From the NCBI GenBank assembly GCA_002281855.1, contig NCHQ01000035.1:1-54784 (forward strand): a DNA stretch of 54,784 bases, written 5' to 3'. The notes under the pieces are model-generated. The model did not search any database and was not told the DNA's origin. It saw only the letters and a list, made by a program, of their open reading frames with translations. Of the stretch, positions 1 to 8,536 are shown in pieces. Origin of the DNA: Rhodospirillales bacterium 24-66-33 (GTDB lineage Bacteria; Pseudomonadota; Alphaproteobacteria; Reyranellales; Reyranellaceae). The position numbers and the translations under genes are program-made. Numbering within the stretch: the first letter of the stretch is position 1; each line of letters begins with the position of its first letter.

Positions 1-459
1 CATGAACATGCCCCAGACCGACAGGTCCTTCGGCAGAATCGCCTGCGCCGGTGCCGCAGCCGGCGGCCCCGCGGGCGGGGCGACAGCCGGTCCGGCCGGA
101 TCGACAGGTCCGACAGGCGACGTCGTTGCTGGAGCCGCCGGATCGGCAGGCGGAGTTGTCGCTGCGGGCGGCGCAGCCGGATCAGCCGGCGTGCCGGCAA
201 CCGGGCTGGCCGATGGCGACGTCGATGTTGATGTCGATGTCGATGTCGCAGGAGGGATGGCGGGTGCAGGAGTCGGCGTCGGAGCTGTCGTAGCAGGGGC
301 CGCAGACGCGCCCGCAGGCGGCGTGCCGGGGGCCGGCCCCGCGCCAGGCGACGGCGCGGCGGTCGGTGGCGTTGCCGGCGTCGTCGGCGTCGTCGGCGAT
401 TGCGCCCACGTGAGCGACGGGAAAAGCAGAAGAAGAACCAGCAGACGATGCAGCAGCAT
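1..459 (-). CDS. exbB: TonB-system energizer ExbB, N-terminal part (runs off the window)
   Basis: Open reading frame from the ATG at 459 down to base 1 with no stop, so only the first 153 codons are present. It starts with a clear signal peptide (LLVLLLLFPSLTWAQ, cleavage near residue 20). A low-complexity Pro/Ala/Thr linker of about 120 residues follows, then ILPKDLSVWGMFM, the sequence that in ExbB proteins with extended N termini directly precedes the first membrane helix. ExbB/ExbD form the proton-driven motor that powers TonB-dependent outer-membrane receptors. The start overlaps the stop of the upstream DUF3325 gene as TAATG, so translation is probably coupled. The membrane domain itself lies outside the window, so the assignment rests on the signal peptide, linker, terminal motif and context. 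Confidence 0.8.
   Translation of the reverse strand, partial: MLLHRLLVLLLLFPSLTWAQSPTTPTTPATPPTAAPSPGAGPAPGTPPAGASAAPATTAPTPTPAPAIPPATSTSTSTSTSPSASPVAGTPADPAAPPAATTPPADPAAPATTSPVGPVDPAGPAVAPPAGPPAAAPAQAILPKDLSVWGMFM
216..249. repeat. Imperfect hexanucleotide tandem repeat inside exbB
   Basis: About five tandem copies of the hexamer GATGTC (one copy is GATGTT) on the plus strand. On the coding minus strand they read as alternating TCG/ACA-type codons and encode a Ser-Thr run in the ExbB periplasmic linker. Because the unit is six bases, copy-number changes would alter linker length without a frameshift. Confidence 0.75.
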
Positions 460-779
460 TACGCGATACCTTGAAGAGTGCGAACGACAGGACGCAGCCA
501 ATTGGCGCGCCAGGTGAGAGTGCAGGTGACGGCGACCGCGCCGACGCTGAGCATGGTCGCCCAGACGAGCGAGCCGAAGCTCGGACCGTCGCGCCACAGA
601 GCGAGCGCGAGCGCGGCCAGGAGAAAGGCATAGCCCGCGATCCGCAACGGCAGGACGAGCCGCCGCGGGCAGTCGCGCCCGCCGCCGGCACGTTCCCAAT
701 GGCGGTCCTGGCTCAGCGCCAGCAGGGCGAAGCCGATATAGGACGCGAGCGCCAGCGCGATCAGAAGGGCCGGCGCCAT
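459..779 (-). CDS. DUF3325 family small membrane protein
   Basis: 106-residue protein with about three hydrophobic segments (residues 3-21, 45-63 and 70-88). The block LWRDGPSFGSLVWATMLS followed by WRANWLRP is typical of the DUF3325 family. These proteins occur almost exclusively beside TonB-dependent siderophore receptors, DUF3649 and PepSY proteins; their biochemical role is not known. The ATG at 779 lies one base after the stop of the DUF3649 gene, and the TAA overlaps the exbB start. The three genes therefore look like one transcript serving iron-chelate uptake energised by ExbB. Confidence 0.75.
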   Translation of the reverse strand: MAPALLIALALASYIGFALLALSQDRHWERAGGGRDCPRRLVLPLRIAGYAFLLAALALALWRDGPSFGSLVWATMLSVGAVAVTCTLTWRANWLRPVVRTLQGIA

Positions 780-780
780 G

Positions 781-1101
781 TCAGCCGCCCGCGGTCAGGC
801 GCAGGAGGCCCCAGGCACCGCCCCAAGACGCGATCCCCGCAGCAGCCATGACGAGACAAAGCCGCGCCAGCCGCCGGTCGGCAAATGCCCAGATCAGCAG
901 CGCCAGATAGACGAGAAAGGCCAGCATCGACGCCAGAACCACGGCCTCGCTGCGCACCATCAGCCCGGCCGCCGGAAGGGCGACCGCCGCCAGCGCGGCA
1001 AGCCCTGCCGCCACGGCGTAGCCGCCCCCGACCGCCGCGACGAGGCGGACAAGGATGGAAAGACCGGTCTTGGACGGAATCACGTTGCAACTACCTCTCA
1101 T
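781..1101 (-). CDS. DUF3649 family iron-uptake-associated membrane protein
   Basis: 106-residue protein with three predicted membrane helices (about residues 18-46, 53-72 and 80-100) and the conserved segment MVRSEAVVLASMLAFLVYLALLIWAF of DUF3649, split here by the helix boundary. Members sit in siderophore-uptake operons. ATG at 1101 is used here; a GTG at 1083, about ten bases after an AGAGG stretch, would give a protein six residues shorter that starts nearer the family's usual N terminus. The 115-bp gap to the upstream amidase (1102-1216) is less GC-rich than the genes and probably holds the promoter; I could not identify a convincing Fur, RirA or Irr box in it. Confidence 0.7.
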   Translation of the reverse strand: MRGSCNVIPSKTGLSILVRLVAAVGGGYAVAAGLAALAAVALPAAGLMVRSEAVVLASMLAFLVYLALLIWAFADRRLARLCLVMAAAGIASWGGAWGLLRLTAGG

Positions 1102-1216
1102 TCATAAGACGAACGAGAGGGTCGGTTTTCTCCCCGGCCGCACCGCCAGGCGCAGTTTATTTTCGCCCTATCCCACTCACTGCGTGCGAATTATCGCGAC
1201 GCGGGCATATTGTTGA

Positions 1217-2635
1217 TCAGGACCCGGCAAAGACGGACGGAGCGCGGCGGCGCCAATCGAAATGCCTCTCCCAGGCGGCGCAGAACTGCAGCACGTTCTC
1301 ATCGGCAAACCGCCGCCCGATGACCTGCAGGCCGACCGGCAGTCCGGACGGCGACCAGCCGCAGGGGATCGAAGCTGCCGGCTGGCCAGTCAGATTGAAG
1401 GGGTAGGAGAAGGGCGTCCATCGCGCCCAGGGCACCGGCTTGTCCATATCCATGTCCGGCGGCCCATCGGCCTCGGCCGAGAACGGTTCGATCGGAACCA
1501 TCGGCATCACGAGCAGGTCGAAGGTCTCGAACGCTTCGGCCACCGAGCGGTTGAAGGCGGCCCGCGCCTGCAGGGTCCGGAAATGGTCCTCGAGCCGGAT
1601 CGACGCCGACCGTGCCACCATGCGGGCAAATCCCGGATCAATCCGCGCCACATCCTCGGGCTTCATGCCGCCATAGAGCGCGCCGCGTGCCACCCAGAGC
1701 GCGTCGAAGACGTCGATGGGATCGGGCCAGTCGAGTTTCGTTTCGACGATCTCGACCGGCAGATGTGCCGCGATCTCGCCGAAGGCCTTGGCAATCACCG
1801 CCGCGATGGCCGGATCCACGGAGGCGCCGAACAGGGTCGGCGCCAACACGCAGCGCAGCTTCGGCAAATCGCCCAAGGTCTCGTGATAGGAGATGCCGGC
1901 CGCCGGCAGCGCCTGCGGGTCGCGCGCATCCGGTCCCTGGACGACGTCGAGCGCCAGCGCATAGTCCTCGACGCGGTTGGTCATGGGACCCGCATGCGAC
2001 AGATGCTCGGTCGGGCTGAGCGGATAGGTCGGCACGCGCGCAAGCGTCGGCTTCAGCGAGAAGATGCCGCAGAACGAGGCGGGCACCCGCATCGAGCCGC
2101 CGCCATCGGAGCCCAGGGTTAGCGGCACCGTGCCGTCGGCCACGGCGACGGCCGAACCCGAACTCGATCCGCCAGCGGTCTTCGAAAGGTCCCACGGATT
2201 GCGCGTCACGCCGTAGAGCGGCGAGTTGGACGCCGCCTTCCAGCCCAGCTCGGGCGTCGTCGTCTTGCCGATCATGATCGCGCCGGCCGCGAGAAGCCGC
2301 TCGACCGACGGCGCCGTCTCGGTCGCCACCGAATCGACGTAGAGCTTCGAGCCGCGCTGCGTCTTGTAACCCTGGACCAGGAAGAGATCTTTTATGCCGA
2401 CCGGCACCCCGTGGAAGGGACCGCGGAACGACTTGCCGCGCGCCTCCTTCTCGAGCTCCGCCGCCCGCGCCTTCGCATCCTCGGCAAAGACCGCGCTGTA
2501 GGCGTTCACGCGCGCCTCGGTTTCCTCGATCGCATCCAGCGACGACTGGACCAGCTCCACGGGCGAGACCTCGCCCTGCCGTACGAGACGCGCCATCTCG
2601 ACCGCGCTCAGGGCTGCGTACTGACGCAGTTCCAT
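1217..2635 (-). CDS. Amidase signature family hydrolase
   Basis: 472 residues, the normal length for the GatA/amidase signature family, which hydrolyses carboxamides with a Ser-cisSer-Lys triad. All three residues are visible: Lys82 in GIKDLF, cis-Ser157 in AGGSSSGS and nucleophile Ser181 in DGGGSMRVPA, with the usual 24-residue spacing between the two serines. There is no gatB/gatC neighbour, so it is not the tRNA amidotransferase. A strong Shine-Dalgarno (GGGAGGAAG) precedes the ATG. It is the last gene of the operon, 24 bases after the ugpC-like gene, which suggests that it processes the imported substrate. The precise amide is unknown. Confidence 0.88.
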   Translation of the reverse strand: MELRQYAALSAVEMARLVRQGEVSPVELVQSSLDAIEETEARVNAYSAVFAEDAKARAAELEKEARGKSFRGPFHGVPVGIKDLFLVQGYKTQRGSKLYVDSVATETAPSVERLLAAGAIMIGKTTTPELGWKAASNSPLYGVTRNPWDLSKTAGGSSSGSAVAVADGTVPLTLGSDGGGSMRVPASFCGIFSLKPTLARVPTYPLSPTEHLSHAGPMTNRVEDYALALDVVQGPDARDPQALPAAGISYHETLGDLPKLRCVLAPTLFGASVDPAIAAVIAKAFGEIAAHLPVEIVETKLDWPDPIDVFDALWVARGALYGGMKPEDVARIDPGFARMVARSASIRLEDHFRTLQARAAFNRSVAEAFETFDLLVMPMVPIEPFSAEADGPPDMDMDKPVPWARWTPFSYPFNLTGQPAASIPCGWSPSGLPVGLQVIGRRFADENVLQFCAAWERHFDWRRRAPSVFAGS

Positions 2636-2659
2636 CGTCTTCCTCCCGATCCTGCTTTC

Positions 2660-3727
2660 CTAGAGGCGCCGGCCCGACCTGGCGTCGAACACGTGCACGT
2701 CCTTGCCGCGCACGATCACGCCGTGTTGCATGGCCTCGCCCAGTTCCGTGTCGGGCGGCACCGCCACCACGAATCCGCCGCGTCCATCGTCGAGATGGAG
2801 CAGCTTCACGCTGCCCAGATCCTCGACCAGCTCGACCCGGCCACCGAGGCCGCCGGCCTGTGGCGGCGCCAGGGTGAGCGCATCGGGCCTGACACCGACC
2901 ACGACCTCCTGCCCCGGCGCGCCGATCCGCTCGGCGCCCGCTGCGATCGAAGCGCCGCCCGCAACAACGACCGCCCGACCGTCAGGAGCCACGCTGCCTT
3001 CGAAGAAGTTCATGGGCAGCGAGCCGATGAAGCCCGCCACGAACAGGGTCGCTGGCCGCGCGTAGACCTCGCCCGGCGAGCCCACCTGCTCGACCCGGCC
3101 GGCGTTCATCACGATCAGCCGGTTCGCGAGCGACATGGCCTCGACCTGGTCGTGCGTGACCAGGATCGAGGTGGCGTCGAGCCGTAGATGCAAACGCTTC
3201 AGCTCGGTGCGCATCTGGTGGCGCAGCTTGGCATCGAGGTTCGACAGCGGCTCGTCGAACAGGAAGACCTTGGGCTCGCGGATGATGGCGCGGCCCATGG
3301 CGACCCTCTGGCGCTGGCCGCCGCTCAACTGGGTGGGCTTGCGGCCAAGGAAGTCGCCGATGCCCAGGATACCGGCGACGCCCGCCACCTTGTCGCGGAT
3401 GGTTGCCTTGGACGCGTGCGCGATCCTGAGCGAATAGGACATGTTCTCGGCCACGCTCATGTGCGGATAGAGCGCGTAGTTCTGGAACACCATGGCGATG
3501 TCGCGCTCGCGCGGCTCGAGCCGGTTGACCACACGGCCGTCGATCGCGATCTCGCCGCCGGTGATTTCCTCCAGGCCCGCGATCATGCGCAACAGCGTGG
3601 ACTTTCCGCAGCCGCTCGGCCCCAGGATAACGGCAAACTCGCCGTGCCGGATCTCGAGGTCGATGCCGTGCAGGACCTGGGACGCCCCGTAGGACTTCTC
3701 CACTTTGCGAATGTCGACGGTGGCCAA
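2660..3727 (-). CDS. ugpC: ABC importer ATPase, UgpC/MalK type
   Basis: 355-residue carbohydrate-type ABC ATPase. Walker A GPSGCGKST is at about residues 37-45, followed by the Q-loop (MVFQNYALYPHM), signature LSGGQRQRV, Walker B VFLFDEP and switch LVTHDQ. A C-terminal TOBE regulatory region covers about 240-355. It energises the two permeases encoded just upstream; the gap is nine bases. The start appears to be TTG at 3727, preceded by AGGAG at six bases' distance; no ATG is better placed. The symbol reflects family resemblance (glycerol-3-phosphate/glycerophosphodiester class), not a proven substrate. Confidence 0.88.
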   Translation of the reverse strand: MATVDIRKVEKSYGASQVLHGIDLEIRHGEFAVILGPSGCGKSTLLRMIAGLEEITGGEIAIDGRVVNRLEPRERDIAMVFQNYALYPHMSVAENMSYSLRIAHASKATIRDKVAGVAGILGIGDFLGRKPTQLSGGQRQRVAMGRAIIREPKVFLFDEPLSNLDAKLRHQMRTELKRLHLRLDATSILVTHDQVEAMSLANRLIVMNAGRVEQVGSPGEVYARPATLFVAGFIGSLPMNFFEGSVAPDGRAVVVAGGASIAAGAERIGAPGQEVVVGVRPDALTLAPPQAGGLGGRVELVEDLGSVKLLHLDDGRGGFVVAVPPDTELGEAMQHGVIVRGKDVHVFDARSGRRL

Positions 3728-3736
3728 GGAATGCTC

Positions 3737-4660
3737 CTATTTTTCCGAGTCGACGAGGCCTTTGACGAACCAGCGCTGCAGGACGATCACCACCATCACC
3801 GGCGGCAGCGTGATCAGCAGTGCCGAGGCCATCAGGGTGTTCCACTTCGGCACGGCCTCGGGCGCGGCGGAGATCTGCTTGGACAGGCCGATCACCGCCG
3901 TCGTCATGCTGGCCTCGGTGGTGATCAGCAGCGGCCACAGATACTGGTTCCAGCCGAACACGAAGAGGATGACGGTGAGCGCCACGACGTTGGTGCGCGA
4001 CATCGGCCACAGCACGTCGATCAGGAAGCGGATGGGCGACGCGCCGTCGATCTTGGCGGCTTCCAGCAGCTCCTCGGGGATGGTGAGGAAGAGCTGGCGA
4101 AAGAGGAATGTCGCGGTGGCCGAGGCCATCAGCGGCAGGATCAGGCCGGCATAGGAGTCGAGCAGGCTCCATTTCACGACCGCCTCGATGTTCCAGCCGG
4201 TCAGGCTCTCCAGCGGCCCGCGCAGGCCGGTCTCGTCGAGCAGCCAGCCCAGCCCCTGCAGCGGATGGGCGGCCACGGCATAGGTTGGCACGATGCGGAC
4301 CTCGATCGGCAGCATCAATGTCGCGAAGATCAGCCAGAACGCCGTCATCCGGAAGGGAAAGCGGAAATAGGTGATGGCGAAGGCGGAAAGAATCGATACG
4401 GCGATCTTGCCGACCGTGACGCCCACCGAGACGATCAGCGAATTGACGAGCTGTCGGCCGAGATCGCCGCGCTCGATTGCCACCTTCAGGTTGGCGAGCA
4501 GCTCGTTGCCCGGCGTCAGCGGCATGGGGACCTGAAGCACGTCGGACAGCGTGTGGGTGGCGGCGATCAACGCGTAATAGAGCGGCAGGCAGACGGCGAC
4601 CACGCCCGCGATCAGCAGCAGGTGACAGAAGAGGTCGAGCTTGGGAGTCCGCTCGATCAT
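3737..4660 (-). CDS. ugpE: ABC importer permease, UgpE type
   Basis: 307 residues with about six membrane helices and the binding-protein-dependent permease loop EELLEAAKIDGASPIRFLIDVLWP (EAA motif), which docks to the ATPase. It is some 25 residues longer than typical UgpE because of a loop insert around residues 125-160 (between AVAAHPLQGLGW and LLDSYAGL). The ATG at 4660 overlaps the stop of the ugpA-like gene as ATGA, so the pair is translationally coupled. It pairs with the UgpA-like permease to form the translocation pore for the substrate delivered by the UgpB-like protein. Confidence 0.87.
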   Translation of the reverse strand: MIERTPKLDLFCHLLLIAGVVAVCLPLYYALIAATHTLSDVLQVPMPLTPGNELLANLKVAIERGDLGRQLVNSLIVSVGVTVGKIAVSILSAFAITYFRFPFRMTAFWLIFATLMLPIEVRIVPTYAVAAHPLQGLGWLLDETGLRGPLESLTGWNIEAVVKWSLLDSYAGLILPLMASATATFLFRQLFLTIPEELLEAAKIDGASPIRFLIDVLWPMSRTNVVALTVILFVFGWNQYLWPLLITTEASMTTAVIGLSKQISAAPEAVPKWNTLMASALLITLPPVMVVIVLQRWFVKGLVDSEK

Positions 4661-5550
4661 TGGGCGTACTTCACGCGCCGTTCGAGATAGCGGAACTGAA
4701 CCGCCGTCAGTCCGATCACCAGGATCATCAGGATGACCGACTGGGCCGAGGACAGGCCGAGATCGAGGCCGAGGAAGCCGTCGGCATAGACCTTGTAGAC
4801 CAGGATGTCGGTCGCGCCGCCGGGACCGCCCTGGGTGAGCGCGTGGATGATGCCGAACGTGTCGAAGAAGGCATAGACGACGTTGATCACCAGCAGGAAG
4901 AAGGTCGTGGGCGAGATCAGCGGAAAGACGATGCTGACGAAGCGCCGGATCGGCCCCGCCCCATCGATCGCCGCCGCCTCGATCAAAGAGCGCGGGATCG
5001 CCTGCAGGGCGGCGAGGAAGAAGACGAAGTTGTAGCTCACCTGCTTCCAGGCGGCGGCGACGATGACCAGCAGCATGGCGTCGCTGCCGTCGAGCAGCGG
5101 GTTCCACGGGATGCCGAAGCCCTGCTTCAGCATCAGCGCGATGGCGCCGTAGATCGGGTGGAACAGGAACAGCCAGAGGACGCCCGCCAGCACCGGCGCC
5201 ACGGCATAGGGCCAGATGATCATCAGCCGATAGACCGACTTGCCCCTCGCGACCCGATCGACCAGCACCGCGAAGCCGAGCCCCGCCAGCACGGCCGAGG
5301 CGGTCGTGCCGGTGCTGAAGATCGCCGTGCGGTAGATCGAATTGAAGTACTCCGGACTCGTCAGCACGTCGCGGAAATTGTCGAACCACACGAACGTCGA
5401 ATGCTGGCCGAACGGATCGGTGATGGTGAAGGCCTGGTAGAGCGCCTGCGCCGCCGGCCAGAAGACGAAGATGGCGAGGACGAGCATCTGCGGCGCGAGC
5501 AGCAGGAAGGCCAGCGGCTTGTGCCGCTGGAAATTCACCCGCTTGATCAT
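4657..5550 (-). CDS. ugpA: ABC importer permease, UgpA type
   Basis: 297-residue inner-membrane permease. It has a short cytoplasmic N terminus (MIKRVNFQRHKPLAFLLLAPQ), six predicted helices and the EAA loop IPRSLIEAAAIDGAGPIRRF near residues 195-215. Both length and motif order match UgpA/MalF-like subunits of the sugar and glycerophosphate class. It follows the substrate-binding protein gene by 27 bases and overlaps the UgpE-like gene by four. Together with UgpE and UgpC homologues it makes one complete importer. Confidence 0.87.
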   Translation of the reverse strand: MIKRVNFQRHKPLAFLLLAPQMLVLAIFVFWPAAQALYQAFTITDPFGQHSTFVWFDNFRDVLTSPEYFNSIYRTAIFSTGTTASAVLAGLGFAVLVDRVARGKSVYRLMIIWPYAVAPVLAGVLWLFLFHPIYGAIALMLKQGFGIPWNPLLDGSDAMLLVIVAAAWKQVSYNFVFFLAALQAIPRSLIEAAAIDGAGPIRRFVSIVFPLISPTTFFLLVINVVYAFFDTFGIIHALTQGGPGGATDILVYKVYADGFLGLDLGLSSAQSVILMILVIGLTAVQFRYLERRVKYAQ

Positions 5551-5577
5551 GGCATCAGCCCGTCGCGCCGCTGCCGC

Positions 5578-6885
5578 TCAGTTGCCGCGCTGCCGCTCGA
5601 AGCGGCGCAGGATCTCGTTGCCGCGCCGCACCGCATCGTCCATCGCCTGCTGCGCCGTCTTCTTGTTCGCCCAGACCGCCTCCATCTCCTCCTCGAGGGC
5701 GGCGACATACTGGTTGGCGTTACCCAGCCGCACAGTCATCGTGTTGAGCGTCGGCGTGCCGCGCTGAACCTGGGTGATGGCCACTTCCTGCTGCGGATAC
5801 TTGTCGTAGTAGCCCTCGGCCTTGACCTTCTCGTAGGCGGCCTTGGTGATCGGCATGTAGCCGGTATCCTTGTGCCACTTGGCCTGCTGGTCCGGGCTGG
5901 CGAGATGCGCCAGGAAGGCGGCCACGCCCTTATATTCCTCGGGCTTGTGGCCCTTCAGCACCCAGAGCGCTCCGCCGCCGATCAGGCTGTTGTGCGGGGT
6001 CGTACCGGCCTCGTACGGCAGGGGCGCGGCCTCGAAGGCGAACTTCGCACTGGCCTGCAGAGAGGAGAAGACCGCCGAGGAATGGGTCATCATCGCACAG
6101 CGGCCCGACGCGAAAGCCGGCGTCGCGCTGCTGCCCTGGCGGCCGGAATAAGTGTAACGCCCGTCGGCGACCCACGACTGCAGGCGCGCGATGTTCTTCA
6201 CCACATCCGTCTTGTTGTAGGTGAAGGTGGCAGCGAGCCCGTCGAGCCCGTTATGCAGGGTGGCGATCGGCAGGTCGTGAATCGTCGAGTAGTTGTCGAC
6301 GTGGACCCACTGCTGCCAGCCCGATGTGTAGCCGCACTCGAAGCCCGCCGCGCGAAGCTTCGTCAGGTACTCGCCCATCTCGTCCCATGTCACCGGCGGC
6401 CGCGTGAGCCCGGCCTTGGCGAAACCGTCCTTGTTGTACCAGAGGATCGGCGTCGAGACGCTGAACGGCAGCGACAGGAGCTTCATGTCCTTGGTGCGGT
6501 AATAATTCAGCACCGGCTGGATGTAGTTGTCCCAGTCGATCTTGTAGCCCTCGGCCGCCAGCAGGTCCTGCACCGGATAGACTGCGCCCGACAGCAGCAT
6601 GCTCTGGGTGCCCTGGCCGATCACGACCAGCAGGTGCGGGCTCTTGTTCGCGCGGAAGCCCGCGATCGCGGCATTGAAGGTCTCGTCGTAGGTGCCGCGG
6701 CCGGACGCAACGACCTTGTAGGCGGACTGGGAGTTGTTGAAGCTGTCGATCTGCTGCTTCAGCGCATCGTCGATCGGTCCCAAGGTCGGGTGCCAGAACT
6801 GGATCTCGATCGGCGCGGCTGCCGCGACCGAAGCGGCAAAGGCAGAGACTATTCCGGCGAAGGCGCCGAGCAACCTTTTCCTCAT
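5578..6885 (-). CDS. ugpB: Periplasmic substrate-binding protein, UgpB type
   Basis: 435 residues with a signal peptide (MRKRLLGAFAGIVSAFAASVAAA, cleavage near residue 24) followed by an extracellular-solute-binding family 1 fold that opens with IEIQFWHPTLG. That opening is close to UgpB (...EIQFWHSM...). UgpB proteins bind sn-glycerol-3-phosphate and glycerophosphodiesters. The gene starts 19 bases after the PMH-like hydrolase gene and precedes ugpA. The resemblance supports a phosphorylated or polar diester ligand, but close paralogues also bind sugars, so the ligand is inferred. Confidence 0.85.
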   Translation of the reverse strand: MRKRLLGAFAGIVSAFAASVAAAAPIEIQFWHPTLGPIDDALKQQIDSFNNSQSAYKVVASGRGTYDETFNAAIAGFRANKSPHLLVVIGQGTQSMLLSGAVYPVQDLLAAEGYKIDWDNYIQPVLNYYRTKDMKLLSLPFSVSTPILWYNKDGFAKAGLTRPPVTWDEMGEYLTKLRAAGFECGYTSGWQQWVHVDNYSTIHDLPIATLHNGLDGLAATFTYNKTDVVKNIARLQSWVADGRYTYSGRQGSSATPAFASGRCAMMTHSSAVFSSLQASAKFAFEAAPLPYEAGTTPHNSLIGGGALWVLKGHKPEEYKGVAAFLAHLASPDQQAKWHKDTGYMPITKAAYEKVKAEGYYDKYPQQEVAITQVQRGTPTLNTMTVRLGNANQYVAALEEEMEAVWANKKTAQQAMDDAVRRGNEILRRFERQRGN

Positions 6886-6904
6886 GACGGATTCCTTCTC
6901 CTGA

Positions 6905-8440
6905 TCAGGGGCGGACGTGAAGGCCCTTGGACGAAACGTGCATGCCGGTGAGGTCGCGCGCGCTCGAAACGATCCGCCACGACAGCATCTTCTGGGCGTA
7001 GGCCAGCATGGCCGGCGCCGCCGCGGGATCGCGCGACAGGTCGTTGAAGCAGTGCGGGTCGGCGGCGAGATCGAAGAACAGCGGCGGCAAGGCGGCGAAA
7101 TGAACGTACTTGAAGAGCTCGTCGCGGATCACCGCCAGCGAGCAGGCATCCATCGGCACGCCCAACGCCGCCTCCGAATCGGCGGCGCCGAGCCCGCGGA
7201 AATCGAATTCCCAATGTACTTCGCGGCGCCAATCCTCGACCGCACGTCCGTGCAGGAGGGGCAGCAGTGAGCGCCCGTCGCACTGGCGCGGAATGTCGAG
7301 GCCGAGCCAGTCGAGCACCGTCGGCATCACGTCGACCGCCTCGGTGAAGCGCTCGATCGCCGTGCCCCGGCTGGCATTCGCCGCGACCCGCGGATCGCGC
7401 ACGATCAGCGGCACGTTGTAGGCCTCGTCGAAATAGCCCTGTTTGCCGAGCATCCAGTGGTCGCCCAACAGCTCGCCATGGTCCGCCGTCACGACGATCA
7501 GCGTATCGTCGTAGAGCCCCCACTCCTTCAGCGTGTCGATCAGGCGGCCGACCTGGTCATCGACTTCCTGCACCATGCCGTAGTAGGTCGCCCGCAGCTG
7601 CGCGAGGTCGGCGGGGCCGAGATCGGCCACCAGCCCCTGACCGGTGACGAAGTAACTCCCCTGATTCTGCGAGCGCAGATAGCTGGCCAGGAGTGGATGC
7701 TGCGCCGCCTCCGCTTCGACCGTGGCGGCGCGACGGGGCGCCGGCATGTCGGCCGGATCGTACCGCGTGTTGTAAGGCTCCGGGGCGATGAAGGGCGGAT
7801 GCGGGCGGATGTAGGCCGCGTGCGCGAACCAGGAGCCGTTGCGACGCACCGATATGTAGTCGAGCAGGCGATCCGTCAGGAACGCGGTGATGCTGTCCTG
7901 CGCCTTGAAGCGGGCCGGCGGAAAGGTCGGACCACGATCGTCGGGCGGGCTCGCCGGCCGGTAGATCTCGGTGACATCGTCGGCGAACGGATATCCCTTG
8001 GCCTTGAGGTCGGCCATCCACGGATAAGGCAATTCCGGCAGATGCAGTTCCGGCGCGAAGCCGGGCATGACGGATTCGTAGGTCCTCAGCGCCGGGTCGT
8101 CGGGCGGCAATCCGGTCGGATCGGCCGTCGTGTCGGTATAGCCGAACAGCGCCGGATCGTAGCCGGCCTTGCGGCATTCCAGGGCGATGTTGGTGAGGCG
8201 GCGCGCCAGCGGCGTGCCGTTCCGCATGACCCCGTTATTGTGCTGGTAGGTGCCCGTCAGCAGCGCCGCGCGCGACGGACCGCAGGGAGCCGCCTGCACG
8301 AAATGGCGGCGGCAGAGCACGCCTTCGGCGGCCAGCCGGTCGAGATTCGGAGTCCTCAGGACGGGATTGCCGGCACAGCCAAGTGCATCGGCCCGCCACT
8401 GATCGATGACGATGAAGAGGATATTCCTCCGCGCGACCAT
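6905..8440 (-). CDS. Phosphonate monoester hydrolase-like / sulfatase superfamily enzyme
   Basis: 511 residues of the alkaline phosphatase/sulfatase superfamily. The formylglycine motif C53-GPSR is present (C-x-P-x-R), with metal ligands at VIDQWRAD (Asp13) and TADHGELLGDH. Several blocks match rhizobial phosphonate monoester hydrolase (PMH): RPHPPF, DMPAP, ACDGRSLLP-like RQCDGRSLLPLL and YVHFAALPPLFFDL. PMHs cleave phosphonate monoesters and phosphodiesters and are promiscuous toward sulfate esters. No signal peptide, so it acts in the cytoplasm on an imported substrate. The ATG at 8440 follows a GGGGG run; the in-frame TTG one codon earlier is less likely. It is the first gene of the ugp-like operon and is divergent from a LysR gene. 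No formylglycine-generating enzyme is encoded in the window. Confidence 0.87.
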   Translation of the reverse strand: MVARRNILFIVIDQWRADALGCAGNPVLRTPNLDRLAAEGVLCRRHFVQAAPCGPSRAALLTGTYQHNNGVMRNGTPLARRLTNIALECRKAGYDPALFGYTDTTADPTGLPPDDPALRTYESVMPGFAPELHLPELPYPWMADLKAKGYPFADDVTEIYRPASPPDDRGPTFPPARFKAQDSITAFLTDRLLDYISVRRNGSWFAHAAYIRPHPPFIAPEPYNTRYDPADMPAPRRAATVEAEAAQHPLLASYLRSQNQGSYFVTGQGLVADLGPADLAQLRATYYGMVQEVDDQVGRLIDTLKEWGLYDDTLIVVTADHGELLGDHWMLGKQGYFDEAYNVPLIVRDPRVAANASRGTAIERFTEAVDVMPTVLDWLGLDIPRQCDGRSLLPLLHGRAVEDWRREVHWEFDFRGLGAADSEAALGVPMDACSLAVIRDELFKYVHFAALPPLFFDLAADPHCFNDLSRDPAAAPAMLAYAQKMLSWRIVSSARDLTGMHVSSKGLHVRP

Positions 8441-8500
8441 CAAATGCCCCCTTCCCCTCGGGCGATCATCGGATGTGCGGACTGATAGGACAATTTAATA

Positions 8501-8512
8501 TTACTTCTGTAA
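8501..8512. promoter_or_regulatory. Candidate LysR operator between the PMH-like and lysR genes
   Basis: TTACTTCTGTAA is a perfect 4-4-4 inverted repeat (TTAC-N4-GTAA) in the 96-bp divergent intergenic region 8441-8536. That region is sharply AT-rich (two TAATATTA-like blocks) against very GC-rich surroundings. Location and symmetry fit a LysR-type regulator site controlling both directions, but binding is inferred. Confidence 0.4.
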
Positions 8513-8536
8513 CTTAAAAAATATTAATACTGGATC

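Noticed and set aside
1186..1197. GCGAATTATCGC palindrome upstream of the DUF3649 gene as a Fur/RirA/Irr box
   Set aside because: It has GCGA-N4-TCGC symmetry but does not match known iron boxes; the outer arms are out of register with the inner ones.
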